A stretch of DNA of 31,781 bases from CAZHDI01 sp964531285 (lineage in GTDB: Bacteria; Pseudomonadota; Alphaproteobacteria; JAJFIK01), in the NCBI GenBank assembly GCA_964531285.1, contig CAZHDI010000034.1, forward strand, positions 1 to 31,781. Reading direction: 5' to 3'. The translations under genes and the position numbers were made by a program. A model generated the notes under the pieces. The model did no database searches, had not been told where the DNA came from, and saw only the letters and a list, made by a program, of their open reading frames with translations. Numbering within the stretch: the first letter of the stretch is position 1; the number at the start of each line of letters is the position of its first letter. Shown here in pieces: positions 19,201 through 26,182 of this stretch.

Positions 19201-19222
19201 CTGCCCTTACCGTGCCTGACAC
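13268..19222 (-). CDS. Two-partner secretion exoprotein (filamentous haemagglutinin-like adhesin, TpsA)
   Basis: A 1984-residue exported protein. An extended basic signal region (about 1-47, ending SDARA before NPQGG) precedes the TPS secretion domain (about 48-290), which has the NPAGI box in VFLVNPAGIVFGANAS, the equivalent of NPNGI in FHA. The rest (about 300-1880) is Gly/Asp/Thr/Ala-rich short-strand sequence expected to form a long right-handed beta-helix. Only two cysteines occur in the whole protein, Cys1920 and Cys1926, close to the C-terminus, followed by an extreme acidic tail (DDDDEDDR). The GTG start (19220-19222) has AGAGGG about seven bases upstream. The gene is 54 bp after tpsB and overlaps the CHAT lipoprotein by 17 bp. 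The product should be threaded through the TpsB pore and act in adhesion, aggregation or biofilm; the receptor is unknown. Confidence 0.93.
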   Translation of the reverse strand: MSGTVRADAAGVAIQRRRGAVRRALLGASALVFPMGLVLGLSDARANPQGGTVVEGEATISAPDASTTVIDQTSNRVVIDWTSFDIDPGETTRFDQPGSDSVALNRVTMGAASQIRGSLEANGMVFLVNPAGIVFGANASVDVHGLVATTSDIDNAAFMDGDYSFSVPSNVANAEVVNNGTITVGEAGLAALVSQSVRNNGVIAARLAKVVLAGTETFVIDLNGDGLLSFAAPPTPGEELPSVTNPGMISAEGGYVLMTAETAAGLLDTVISMSGVIEADSVGMQNGEVVLTAVGGEVDANGTFSLQGDDAGETGGSLRMAGQTVDYNATTNVTGSAGSGSIELAAVGGLDVDGTLTGQGATLALAGTDLAVTGFGFGIDDNRLNSALAQDMDVTLESAGSIEITRDVDGTGNLTLEADTDIELSNGVLIDLDGGALTAQAGLGGTGDVVGAESARIDVTDAPVSISAAGDIRLGGVAVTDTGGEAASLALDAGAAIVDVDTDDPLITLDGSVPLSLTAADLGDTAPLDVSVVNGASSLALTTRAGDGGIDLNLNGDVTSVDVTLAQTEHGVDIDISNGDKVDIAPGDTVSTLITADLSASGAPFTWTQLEAGADLVITTGTLVVAGDTVLSTPGDLIVGDGDGVAVEVLGNGLTLGLEAGGAIVSDGGLIDLGATNFLSLSAGTTIGSEAVPLPVLGGSGLAGTAGGTVYLVQADGGLLPIGTVGLLTGLTTSAGSLFLTADDMALNAVLSAPDSVVITPFTDGTNIALNDGATGLSLNTGELGQIATALLVIDAGTGAITALGNGAIDLAAAPFDLTLIGDSITFADTGTLTLRDGALARLTAATVLGGGTAADLATAGGSLLLDTSGDVTLRTRIAQLAGTAGGLSLVNEGDLAVALVDAIAGLTTTGGASLTAEAGALDLTALLTTGGATTLTAQNAVTFGAMGGLDASGHTGAVGIASLGAGLDLTQGTALFASNDLALSAAGDIVAVLDGLDGTTLSLSALAPNGLVDVTHRAGEALRLADLGGGANGILAGTTVTLTTDGIDIAGPVVAGGTIDLIALTDTTDILLGSGALGFALDADELNRLTTSDLVTLTSGTSGAIRIVNGAAIDITSRTWSELLFDTPAVFTGGALDADGVVYTLPSPVTVTGNARFRTDAGSGGARIAFADAVMSDGLGAWAFVADAGMGNLVFDADIGTPGTRLGSVSLTGGAIWAESIFAGGAIDLAAKTETVFGTQSAPGVVTVSTESAPVTVSGSVSLASDLDLETAADGGPGGDISLETLTTNGLTVSVDAGPDGAVAVTSVTGGGDPVSGTVDITRAGTVLVDGTVSADLFALRAISTAASVTGAIDLAMLIVEASDAVVSLTGGGTVQGFADILAMGGVTIGGAADYLFADGLRAVDAVVSLNASIEAGGQGIEFADTMLTGSSSLITFDNAPITLGAVTGAGFDLTLSAPDTGTITVARFAGESGGVLAGTLTLGPAGVIDVLGDLRAAIVDLQPEAAAVTVAGLLEADTLTVAETPFSLSLLNGARVRDRVVFAQLGDLTLGDAADDPFAFSGGFEVLTAVTSLAGLFQTDDASIILQETVLGDDVSIFTQGDGLGADITVSGPVDGTAAGDQDMTIIAGPAGSVLFERSIGGGVPLGLFTASGGMLTFDQLVANDGIVLQARDPDGAPGLVTLNSRYETLGGDLIIDANINASGDIIVDTAAGEGGNGSIILGTDGSVIAAATPGLIVDLLAGGTVLVEGRFDEAAGGVSQLDIRAGSSVELAGGVFSGDVTVLAGASGGEPGVIPGQSILVSGPLTVGGNTVMNATGDILIEAPFSTVDGALTAGGDITIRDLFTVDRLLMVLGGTARTEQNGFLSIQNEFVIGGLTDGVGASDLEGEVRGFRSGEAAAFAKQLPARRSDDFLFNQCVIGVGCFQLDRSAIVIRSYEIIVAPYEEESDVSNIRFSDLGNFELFRRLGLINEWQDDDDEDDR

Positions 19223-19276
19223 CCCAATCCCTCTTCGTGCGTCACCGCCGCGCGCGTTGCCCGCGCGGCAATCGTC

Positions 19277-21112
19277 TTAAAACTGCGCCGTGAAGCGCAT
19301 CTGCCACTTGCTGTTGGCCTCGCGGTCGGCCCGGGACCCCGGCGGCTTGCTCAGCGTCCGGGCATATTCCAGGTCGAGATAGAAATTGGTGTTGATCTGC
19401 GCCCGAGCGCCCACGCCCGCCGAGGCAATGAATTCGCGCGGCTCGAAGCCCACGTCATTGTTCTCGACCACTCCGGCATCGCCGAAAGCATAAAGCTGAT
19501 AGTCGCGCATGGCCTCCCAATCGGTCGTACCATTGTAGCGCACTTCGACCATCGCCCCGGCCCCGCGTTCACCGGCCAGTTCCGACGGATCGTAGCCGCG
19601 GCCGAACTCCTCGCCGCCGACCCGGAACTCGGCCTGGCTCAACAGGGTGTCGAACGCATATTGGGCAGCCACATCGCCGTAGACGCTGAAGCGGCGCGAG
19701 ACAGGCTGTTCACGTGACATGCGCACCGCGACGGCCGTGAAGACGGCGCTGCCCTCGGGCCGCGAGCGGTCCTGATCGTCCTGGGACGTCGCCGCCAGAG
19801 GCAAACCCTGGCGCAAATGCATCTGAACATCCGTGCGGGCCGGCCGGAGCCGGTAATAGCGGGTGTCCTTGAATTCCATGTCCACGCCGAGATCGAGGAT
19901 CGTCAGCTTGTCGCGGCTGTCGAGCGCAACGCCCGGGATGCGGACGCGCTCCAGAACGTGCTCGACCTCGGCGGTCACGTAGAGATTTTCGTTCCGGCTG
20001 CGCACGATCGGATGACGGACATTCGCCTTATAGCGATCGACCCGGTTCTTGATCCGCAGCACCGCGAGCGAAGCCCCGGGAAAGCTGAAGCCTTGACTGG
20101 CTTCCAGCAGCACATGGGTGCCTTCGTTGCCGAGGCGCGCCTCATAGGCAATCAGCTTGAAATCCTGTTCCGGCCCGCCGCCCGGACCGAACGCCGTGGT
20201 GTCCTGCTTATCCAGGGTCACGTAATAAAGTGCGCTCGTCCGCTCTCCGAGGGCGGAAAAACTGTTGGCGGACAATCCGACCGCGGCCGCCCACGGCCCG
20301 GTGAATTTCGATCCGCGATTGTTGACGGTGAAGAACCCGTCATAAGGATCGCGGGTGGCGTCCACGATCAACTGGACCGCGCCCGCCGCGCCGCCGGGAT
20401 CGGCCCGCAACACGCCGGTCGCGCGTACGCCGGGAATATCGTTCGCGAGCAGAAGATAGCGTTCGATATCGAGCGCATGGACGGGGAAGACGTCCAGAAG
20501 CTGGCGCACATAGCCTTCCACCTTGCGCCGGACCGGCCCGAGGCGCCCCTGCACCACCACCTCGGAGATAAAGCCTTCGACGATCTGCACGGTCGCCACA
20601 CCATCGGCCATGCGCTGGGGCGGCACCACCACCCGGGTCACGATATAGCCGTCCTCGCGGTACTGGCGCTGAAGATCGCGGACGGCGCCGTAGAACGCCG
20701 ACAGGGGGATCCGGCCGGCGCTGATCAGATCGGCAAAGACGGCCTGCATCTGGGCGTCGGTATAAACGCTGGCGCCCTCGAACCGCACGCCGGTCAGATC
20801 GAAAAAGGTCTCCTCGGCGCCCGGCGGGACAATGCCGCCAAAGGCAGGCACCTCGAACGCCTGATCCGGAGCCTCGATGGCGGGCGGGATAATGCGGTCG
20901 CGCGGGTCGAGCGGCTGCGCGGCGGGCGGCAGATCGCTGGGGGAATTGACCTGCGCCTGGACAGGGCCGGCGAGAACCGCCGCCAATCCGAAAAACGTGA
21001 TGCAAACAGTAAAGAACGCGCCCAGGTTGTGTCCAGCGGTGTGCCGAGCGGAAGCCTGTCCGAGCCCGGCCATTGGTTGGCGGCATGTCCGTTTCGTCGA
21101 ACTCTCGGCCAC
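19277..21112 (-). CDS. Two-partner secretion outer-membrane transporter (ShlB/FhaC/HecB family, TpsB)
   Basis: Exports the neighbouring TpsA. After a signal peptide (ending GPVQA, about residue 53 from the chosen start) and a Pro-rich linker come POTRA 1 (from FFDLTGVRFEG; contains the conserved DGYIVTRVVVP) and POTRA 2. A 16-strand barrel starts at FFTVNNRGSKFTGPW and ends with a terminal Phe (MRFTAQF), the usual barrel-assembly signal. The loop-6 motif, normally VRGY or IRGY, is here FGRGYDPSE, so the key Arg is kept while the hydrophobic residue before it is Gly. The start is uncertain: GTG at 21112 has AGGGGAG nine bases upstream; GTG 21166 and ATG 21073 are alternatives. First gene of the tpsB-tpsA-CHAT operon. 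Confidence 0.93.
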   Translation of the reverse strand: MAESSTKRTCRQPMAGLGQASARHTAGHNLGAFFTVCITFFGLAAVLAGPVQAQVNSPSDLPPAAQPLDPRDRIIPPAIEAPDQAFEVPAFGGIVPPGAEETFFDLTGVRFEGASVYTDAQMQAVFADLISAGRIPLSAFYGAVRDLQRQYREDGYIVTRVVVPPQRMADGVATVQIVEGFISEVVVQGRLGPVRRKVEGYVRQLLDVFPVHALDIERYLLLANDIPGVRATGVLRADPGGAAGAVQLIVDATRDPYDGFFTVNNRGSKFTGPWAAAVGLSANSFSALGERTSALYYVTLDKQDTTAFGPGGGPEQDFKLIAYEARLGNEGTHVLLEASQGFSFPGASLAVLRIKNRVDRYKANVRHPIVRSRNENLYVTAEVEHVLERVRIPGVALDSRDKLTILDLGVDMEFKDTRYYRLRPARTDVQMHLRQGLPLAATSQDDQDRSRPEGSAVFTAVAVRMSREQPVSRRFSVYGDVAAQYAFDTLLSQAEFRVGGEEFGRGYDPSELAGERGAGAMVEVRYNGTTDWEAMRDYQLYAFGDAGVVENNDVGFEPREFIASAGVGARAQINTNFYLDLEYARTLSKPPGSRADREANSKWQMRFTAQF

Positions 21113-21406
21113 CTGGCTGAGCTCCCCTGCGAATCGGGCGCAGGCCGCGCCCCCCAACTGCCTCACACGCGCGGTCGCACAAACGGTGCTGGCCGCAACC
21201 GCTAGCGGGTTCGATCAGCCGATCTTTCCCGCTATCAGTCACCGCCCTGGCGGTTAACCTTGTCTGTGCCCAGACTTAGCAAGGATCAGACCATACGGCG
21301 TTGTGGCAGAAACTGCAGAGGATCATCCCGAATGCGCTGTCACAAATCAACCGACATGGACGCGCGGTCACACTCGCGCACGGGTCTTAAGGAGGCGCAA
21401 ACCTCT
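21113..21406. promoter_or_regulatory. Presumed promoter/operator region of the tpsB-tpsA-CHAT operon
   Basis: These 294 bp between the TetR gene and tpsB hold no convincing gene on either strand. A perfect inverted repeat ACCGCC-CT-GGCGGT occupies 21241-21254 and overlaps the palindrome GGTTAACC (21252-21259), about 130 bp before the chosen tpsB start. This is a reasonable candidate for an operator, possibly of the adjacent TetR protein, but no promoter boxes can be assigned with confidence. Confidence 0.45.
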
Positions 21407-22108
21407 TCAGGATGACCGGCGGACCAGCGCGCGCACCAGCATTCGTTTGAGATTGTCGACCACCTCGTCCCGGGTTTCGGGGGTCGCGATCGACGCCACG
21501 CAGGTCGGATGCAGCATGCCGATCAAGGCCCAGCCGACGACATTGAGGTCGTAATCGTCATAGACGAGGCCCGCCTTGGCTTGCTCGCTCAGCCGCTCGC
21601 TCCAGTTTTGAGCCCAGCGCGAGATCAATGAAATCCGGTGATCCGCACCGGCGGCAATCACACCCGGATTGGATAGCGCGGTCAGCAGCACCCCGGGATT
21701 CTCCAGATGAAAATCGATCACCGCCTGAAGGATTCGCTCCAGCCGCATCTCCAGTTCGTCAACACCGTCGGTACTCGCAGTGACCCGGGCGTCGAGTTCG
21801 GCGCAGGCTTCATCGACGAACGCGAAGAAGCAGGCCCGCTTGTCCGGAAAGTGCAGATAGAACGTGCCATGGCCCACATCGGCCTCGCGCGCGATGTCCT
21901 GGGGCCGGGTGTCGTGATATCCGCGTTCCACGAACAAGCGGCGCGCCGCCGCCAGCAGTTTTCGCCGGCTCTCCTGCCGCCGCCGTCCGCCGCGGGGCGC
22001 CGTCTCGGGCGCCGTGGGCTCATCTGCGCCGGCTTGCAGGGCGGTTGTCTCGCCGTTCTCGGAGCCGATGCCCGACATGGATGCGCTTGACTGCATGGAC
22101 TTGGTCAT
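21407..22108 (-). CDS. TetR/AcrR-family transcriptional regulator
   Basis: A 233-residue regulator. An unusual 45-residue polar, low-complexity N-terminal extension precedes the TetR DNA-binding domain (about 46-95): helix 1 RKLLAAARRLFVERGY, then the helix-turn-helix ending DVGHGTFYLHFPDKRACF. The remaining 130 residues form the ligand/dimer domain, which is not informative about ligand. ATG is at 22106-22108 with AAAGG about nine bases upstream; ATG codons at residues 5 and 11 are alternative starts. It lies directly upstream of, and in the same direction as, the two-partner secretion operon with about 295 bp between. Control of that operon or of itself is plausible but unproven; read-through from this gene is also possible because no good terminator follows it. 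Confidence 0.9.
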   Translation of the reverse strand: MTKSMQSSASMSGIGSENGETTALQAGADEPTAPETAPRGGRRRQESRRKLLAAARRLFVERGYHDTRPQDIAREADVGHGTFYLHFPDKRACFFAFVDEACAELDARVTASTDGVDELEMRLERILQAVIDFHLENPGVLLTALSNPGVIAAGADHRISLISRWAQNWSERLSEQAKAGLVYDDYDLNVVGWALIGMLHPTCVASIATPETRDEVVDNLKRMLVRALVRRSS

Positions 22109-22652
22109 TCCCGGATACCTTTTTCTGTCGTTGTCACCCGTTCTTCAGTGTCGCCACAGGGAGGCAAAGGCCCTCATCCATCCTAACGCTCCGCATGGGA
22201 CAAAGGTCCCGAACCGCGTCATTTCCTTTTTGGGCTCCGACGTTTTGCGCCCCATCTTGATCGGCCGCGGGACATCCCCATGTCCGGTACCGGAGGATTG
22301 CAGACCCTCATGCGGCATCGCCAAGCCAAGACGGCGCGGCATAGAACACCGGGGTCCGTGCACGCGTTCTGCGCACGGATCAAATGCACACCAGCGACCC
22401 TCCGCAGACGGCCTATGGTTCATCATGCACCGCATGGATGGCCAAATGATTGCCGATCACTGACCGTGGAGCGGCGTTTCCTCTGCTTTCAGGAGTCCGT
22501 TGCCGTGGTGCGTCCATCGATCCGAAGCGCAATCCGCCCTTTCGATCCATGACGATTTTTTGTTGCATCGCAACACGGCCAGAGCCCTGACTCTGACCAT
22601 CAACACTGCCCATGCCTTCAAGAAGAGTCAAATAATCAGCATGACGCGTGCG
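22109..22652. other. 544-bp stretch without a recognisable gene
   Basis: Lower in GC and without codon-usage bias in any frame. Open frames here on both strands give Arg/His/Pro/Cys-rich translations unlike real proteins. It must contain the promoter of the TetR gene and the 3' untranslated end of glpK. A small hairpin (GTTGC-ATC-GCAAC, about 22563-22575) is visible beside a run of six T, but the T run is on the wrong side for a terminator. No RNA gene was recognised. Confidence 0.6.
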
Positions 22653-22655
22653 TCA
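22642..22655 (-). terminator. Perfect palindrome overlapping the glpK stop codon, possible weak terminator
   Basis: TGACGC-GT-GCGTCA spans 22642-22655 and includes the glpK stop codon. On the minus strand it is followed by an AT-rich stretch (TGATTATTT) but no true U-tract, so a terminator role is uncertain. Confidence 0.3.
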
Positions 22656-24155
22656 CGGATTGTCCCGTGTGAGGATGGTTGAGACCGCCGCCTGCCAGCC
22701 GCCATAGCGCCGCTCGCGCTCGGCTTCCGGCAGGGCCGGATCGAACCGGGCCGTACGCTGCCAGCGGGCGCCCAGGTCATCCGCGGACGGCGCAATCCCG
22801 CTCTCGATACCCGCCAGGAAGGCCGCCCCCAGGGCCGTCGTTTCAGCCATGGCCTGACGCTCCACCGGGCGCCCGGTAAGGTCCGCCAGCCGCTGGAGAA
22901 ACCAGTCATTGGCGATCATGCCGCCATCGACCCGCAGGGTCGCCAGGTCCAGACGGGCGCCGATATCCCGGTCCATGGCGTCGAGAAGATCGCGGGTCTG
23001 GTAACAGACCGAGTCGATGGCCGCGCGGATCACCTCGGCCCGGCCGGTATCGCGGGTCATCCCGACCATGGCGCCGCGGGCATCGGGGTCCCAATAGGGT
23101 GCGCCGAGCCCGGTAAAGGCCGGCACGAGATAAACCCCATCCTCGTCACGCGCCGACGCGGCCAGAGCCGCCGTCTCGGCCACATCGCTGACCAGACCCA
23201 GAGCGTCGCGCAGCCACTGCATGGTCGCGCCGGCCATGAAAATACTGCCCTCCATGGCATAGCTGCGGGTCTCGCCGATGCGGTAGCCAATCGTGGTCAA
23301 CAGCCGTTGGGTCGACAGAATTTTGTCCGGCCCGGTGTTGAGCAGAAGAAAACACCCGGTCCCATAGGTCGATTTCATCATGCCCGGGCCGAAGCACGCC
23401 TGCCCCACGGTGGCGGCCTGTTGATCGCCCGCCACGCCCAAAATGGGGACCGACGCACCGAGAATATCCGCCCTTGTCTCGGCGAAATGTCCGGTGCAGC
23501 CCTGCACCATCGGGAGGACCGGACCGGGGATGTCGAACAGCGCCAGCATCCTGTCGTCCCAGGTTTCGGTGCCGATATTGAACAACAGGGTGCGCGCCGC
23601 ATTGGTTACGTCGGTACTGTGCACCGCACCGCCCGACAGGCAGAAGATCAGCCAGCTGTCGATTGTTCCGAACGCCAGGTCGCCGCGCTCGGCGCGCGGG
23701 CGCGCGTCCGGTACCGTGTCGAGCAGCCAAGCCAGCTTGGTGGCCGAAAAATACGGATCGAGCAGCAGGCCCGTGCGCTCCTGAACCATCGCTTCATGAC
23801 CGGCCCGTTTGAGCGCCGCACAGCGATCGGCGGTCCGCCGGTCCTGCCAGACAATCGCGTTATGAACGGGCTGGCCGGTCGCGCGGTCCCACAGCACCAC
23901 CGTCTCGCGCTGATTCGTGATCCCGATCCCGGCAAGGTCCGTGGCCTGAAGACCCGCATCCGCCAGCGCGCCGGTCATGACCGCCACGGCATCGGCAATG
24001 ATGCTCATCGGATCGTGCTCCACCCAGCCGTCGCGGGGAAAGATCTGCGGCAACGCCCGCTGCGCCGTGCCCAGCACGGACCAGCCCTCGTCGAACACGA
24101 TGGCCCGCGTGCTTGTGGTGCCCTGGTCGAGCGCGAGAATCGCACCGCCTGCCAT
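22653..24155 (-). CDS. glpK: Glycerol kinase
   Basis: Phosphorylates glycerol with ATP to sn-glycerol 3-phosphate, the entry to glycerol catabolism and phospholipid turnover. The 500 residues match the family length. The N-terminal phosphate loop is ALDQGTTSTRA (residues 7-17). GITNQRET and IVWQDRRT give glycerol-binding residues, and DSWLIFCLSGG, the catalytic Asp in GVAGDQQAA, and the C-terminal ATP site (LRVDGGMIAND and TTALGAAFLAG) are all present. ATG at 24153-24155 has GGAGG eight bases upstream. It is not next to glpF, glpD or glpR genes, so it appears to be a single transcription unit, divergent from nadK. Confidence 0.96.
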   Translation of the reverse strand: MAGGAILALDQGTTSTRAIVFDEGWSVLGTAQRALPQIFPRDGWVEHDPMSIIADAVAVMTGALADAGLQATDLAGIGITNQRETVVLWDRATGQPVHNAIVWQDRRTADRCAALKRAGHEAMVQERTGLLLDPYFSATKLAWLLDTVPDARPRAERGDLAFGTIDSWLIFCLSGGAVHSTDVTNAARTLLFNIGTETWDDRMLALFDIPGPVLPMVQGCTGHFAETRADILGASVPILGVAGDQQAATVGQACFGPGMMKSTYGTGCFLLLNTGPDKILSTQRLLTTIGYRIGETRSYAMEGSIFMAGATMQWLRDALGLVSDVAETAALAASARDEDGVYLVPAFTGLGAPYWDPDARGAMVGMTRDTGRAEVIRAAIDSVCYQTRDLLDAMDRDIGARLDLATLRVDGGMIANDWFLQRLADLTGRPVERQAMAETTALGAAFLAGIESGIAPSADDLGARWQRTARFDPALPEAERERRYGGWQAAVSTILTRDNP

Positions 24156-24296
24156 GGCTCCGTCCTCCCGATTTTGCTGTTGTGACAGGAATGATCAGCC
24201 GTCACTATCGCCGCAAGGCCGCTGCCCAGGCAAGGCGCGGCCCATTGGACCCCATGGGATCCCTGAGCCCCGCCCCGTCACCAGCCAGGCTGCGTT
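24156..24296. promoter_or_regulatory. Divergent glpK/nadK intergenic region
   Basis: Holds the promoters of both genes in 141 bp. A near-perfect 16-bp palindrome centred on CCCATGGG (24247-24262, one mismatched pair) is a possible operator. No clear promoter boxes were seen. Confidence 0.4.
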
Positions 24297-25116
24297 ATGA
24301 CCCCGCTCTCGATCGATGCCGACCGGATCGCCTTTCGGGCCAGCCATTCGCCCGAGGCCCGCCGGCTGTTCCTGGAACTGTGCCACCGCTACGGCAACGC
24401 GCCGCTGGACCATGCCGATGTGATCGTCGCGATTGGCGGCGACGGCTTCATGCTGCAGACCCTCCACGACACCATGAGCAAACGCCTGCCGATCTACGGG
24501 CTCCACGCCGGAACGGTCGGCTTTCTCATGAACGAACTATCGATCGACGATCTGCCGGCGCGCCTCGCGGTCGCCGAACCGGCGGTGATCCACCCTCTGT
24601 CCATGACGGCGGAGGACCGGGACGGCGGGCGCCATCAGGCATTGGCGATCNNNNNNNNNNCGGCCAGGAACACACGGCCTCGCGATCAACGAGGTCTCGC
24701 TGCTGCGCGAAACCCGTCAGACCGCCAAGATCCGCATTCTGGTCGACGGCCATGTGCGGCTCGATGAACTGACCTGCGACGGCATCCTCGTGGCCACGCC
24801 CGCCGGCAGCACCGCCTATAACCTCTCCGCTCACGGACCGATCATTCCGATCACGTCCCAGCTTCTGGCGCTGACGCCGATCTCGGCCTTCCGGCCCCGG
24901 CGCTGGCGCGGGGCGCTGCTGCCGCATACGGCCTGTGTGCGCTTTGAGGTGCTGGAACATGTCAAACGCCCCGTCAGCGCGGTCGCCGACAACACCGAGG
25001 TGCGCCATGTGCTCAGCGTGGATGTGCATGAGGATCAGTCGGTCAGCCTGACCATGCTGTTCGATCAGGGCCACAATCTGGAAGAGCGGATCTTGAAGGA
25101 ACAGTTCTATCACTGA
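24297..25116 (+). CDS. nadK: NAD kinase, interrupted by an assembly gap
   Basis: Phosphorylates NAD to NADP with ATP. The first part (24297-24650) has the family signature VIVAIGGDGFMLQTLH, with the catalytic Asp in GGDG, then GLHAGTVGFLMNE. The second part (about 24679-25116) has LAINEVSLLRET, LTCDGILVATPAGSTAYNLSAHGPI and the C-terminal barrel ending at TGA 25114-25116. These are the usual landmarks of the short (about 255-residue) alphaproteobacterial enzyme. Ten N at 24651-24660 lie between, and the frame differs on the two sides, so the gap size is wrong. Residues on both sides (HQALAI before, THGLAI after) occupy the same family position. The gene is almost certainly intact in the organism. 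The ATG has only a weak ribosome site. Confidence 0.92.
24651..24660. other. Assembly gap (10 N) inside nadK
   Basis: Ten undefined bases. The reading frame is 0 before and +1 after, so the true distance is not 10. The gap marks a join between two contigs rather than a biological feature. Confidence 0.98.
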
Positions 25117-25246
25117 CGGTCCCTCTTCCCCGGCCCTGCCGGCGCCGCCGCCGCTGCGCGGTACCGCCCTCAGCCTCGCCCTTGGCGCCGCCGGGGGCGC
25201 AGGTCTCGCGGCGACCGGCGCGCCGCTGGCCTGGCTCCTGGGCGCA

Positions 25247-26182
25247 ATGGGTGCGAACATGATCGCGGCCCTGATGGGCGCGCCCCTCGCCTCGAACCCG
25301 GCCCTGCGCACCGGCGCCATCGCGGTGTTCGGCGTGTTGCTGGGGTCGATCTTCACGCCGGATCTGGTCAAAGGGGCGCTGTCCTGGCTGCCCGCCATGG
25401 GGCTCTTGTTGGTCTTTCTGCCGTTTTGCGCGGGCCTGTCCTATCTGGTGCTGCGCCGGGCAGGACGGCTTGCGCCGCACACGGCCTATTTCGCCAGCTT
25501 TCCCGGCGGGCTCGGAGAACTCGCCATCCTCGCCAGTGCGTATAACGCCGCCGTGCCCATGGTGGGTCTGGTCCATGCCACCCGGATCGTCCTGGTGGTC
25601 ACGCTCGTGCCGCTGGCGTTCAATTACGGCCTGGGCATCGACGTGCCGACCAGCGTGCCGGCCGATCTGGGCTCAGGATCCATGGGATGGATCGATGCCG
25701 CGATCCTGCTCGCCTGCGCGGGCGCCGGGATCGTCATCGGCCAATGGCTCGGTATGCCCGCCCCGGCCTTTCTGGGGCCGATGCTCCTGAGCCTGAGCGC
25801 CCATGCATTGGGGCTGACAAAGGCGGCGCCGCCGACGCCGCTGATCATCCTGGCGCAGATCGTTCTCGGCGCGTTTATCGGGGCCGCCTTCACCGGTCAG
25901 CCCTGGCGGCGGCTGGCCCCGCTCATCGGCTTGAGCGCCGGGACCACGCTGGTCATGATTGCCGGCGCCGCCCTGCTTGCGCTGATCGCCGCGCCGGTCC
26001 TGCCCCAGGATGCGGTCCTGCTGTTTTTGGCCCTCGCGCCCGGCGGCTTCACCGAGATGATGATCATTGCCCTTGCCATGGGTGTCGACCCGGCCTTCGT
26101 AACGGCGATGCATCTGCTCCGGGTCAATCTGATCGTGATCCTGGCGCCGAGCCTTTTGGCCTTGATGCAACGCCGGGCGTGA
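25247..26182 (+). CDS. AbrB-family (ammonia monooxygenase-type) integral membrane protein
   Basis: Polytopic inner-membrane protein with the internally duplicated AbrB membrane domain (PF05145 type). About nine to ten hydrophobic helices are visible, with characteristic loops YFASFPGGLGELAILAS in the first half and LALAPGGFTEMMIIAL in the second, the paired PGG motifs of the two repeats. Function in bacteria is poorly defined; it is often annotated as a putative regulator or transporter. 25247 is the first standard start codon, but homology clearly begins earlier: the same frame is open from 25097 and encodes the expected first helix (LSLALGAAGGAGL, then LAWLLGAM). Translation may start at a non-standard codon overlapping the nadK end, such as ATC at 25109 with AAGGA eight bases upstream. 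Its stop abuts the stop of the opposing Nudix gene with no space. Confidence 0.85.
   Translation: MGANMIAALMGAPLASNPALRTGAIAVFGVLLGSIFTPDLVKGALSWLPAMGLLLVFLPFCAGLSYLVLRRAGRLAPHTAYFASFPGGLGELAILASAYNAAVPMVGLVHATRIVLVVTLVPLAFNYGLGIDVPTSVPADLGSGSMGWIDAAILLACAGAGIVIGQWLGMPAPAFLGPMLLSLSAHALGLTKAAPPTPLIILAQIVLGAFIGAAFTGQPWRRLAPLIGLSAGTTLVMIAGAALLALIAAPVLPQDAVLLFLALAPGGFTEMMIIALAMGVDPAFVTAMHLLRVNLIVILAPSLLALMQRRA

Noticed and set aside
21388..21407. Terminator after the TetR gene
   Set aside because: Only an imperfect AAGGAGG/CCTCTT pairing without a U-tract was found, too weak to call.
22109..22652. Small open frames in the glpK-TetR spacer, for example 22280-22552 plus and 22145-22435 minus
   Set aside because: No ribosome sites, atypical residue composition and no recognisable motif; more likely non-coding.
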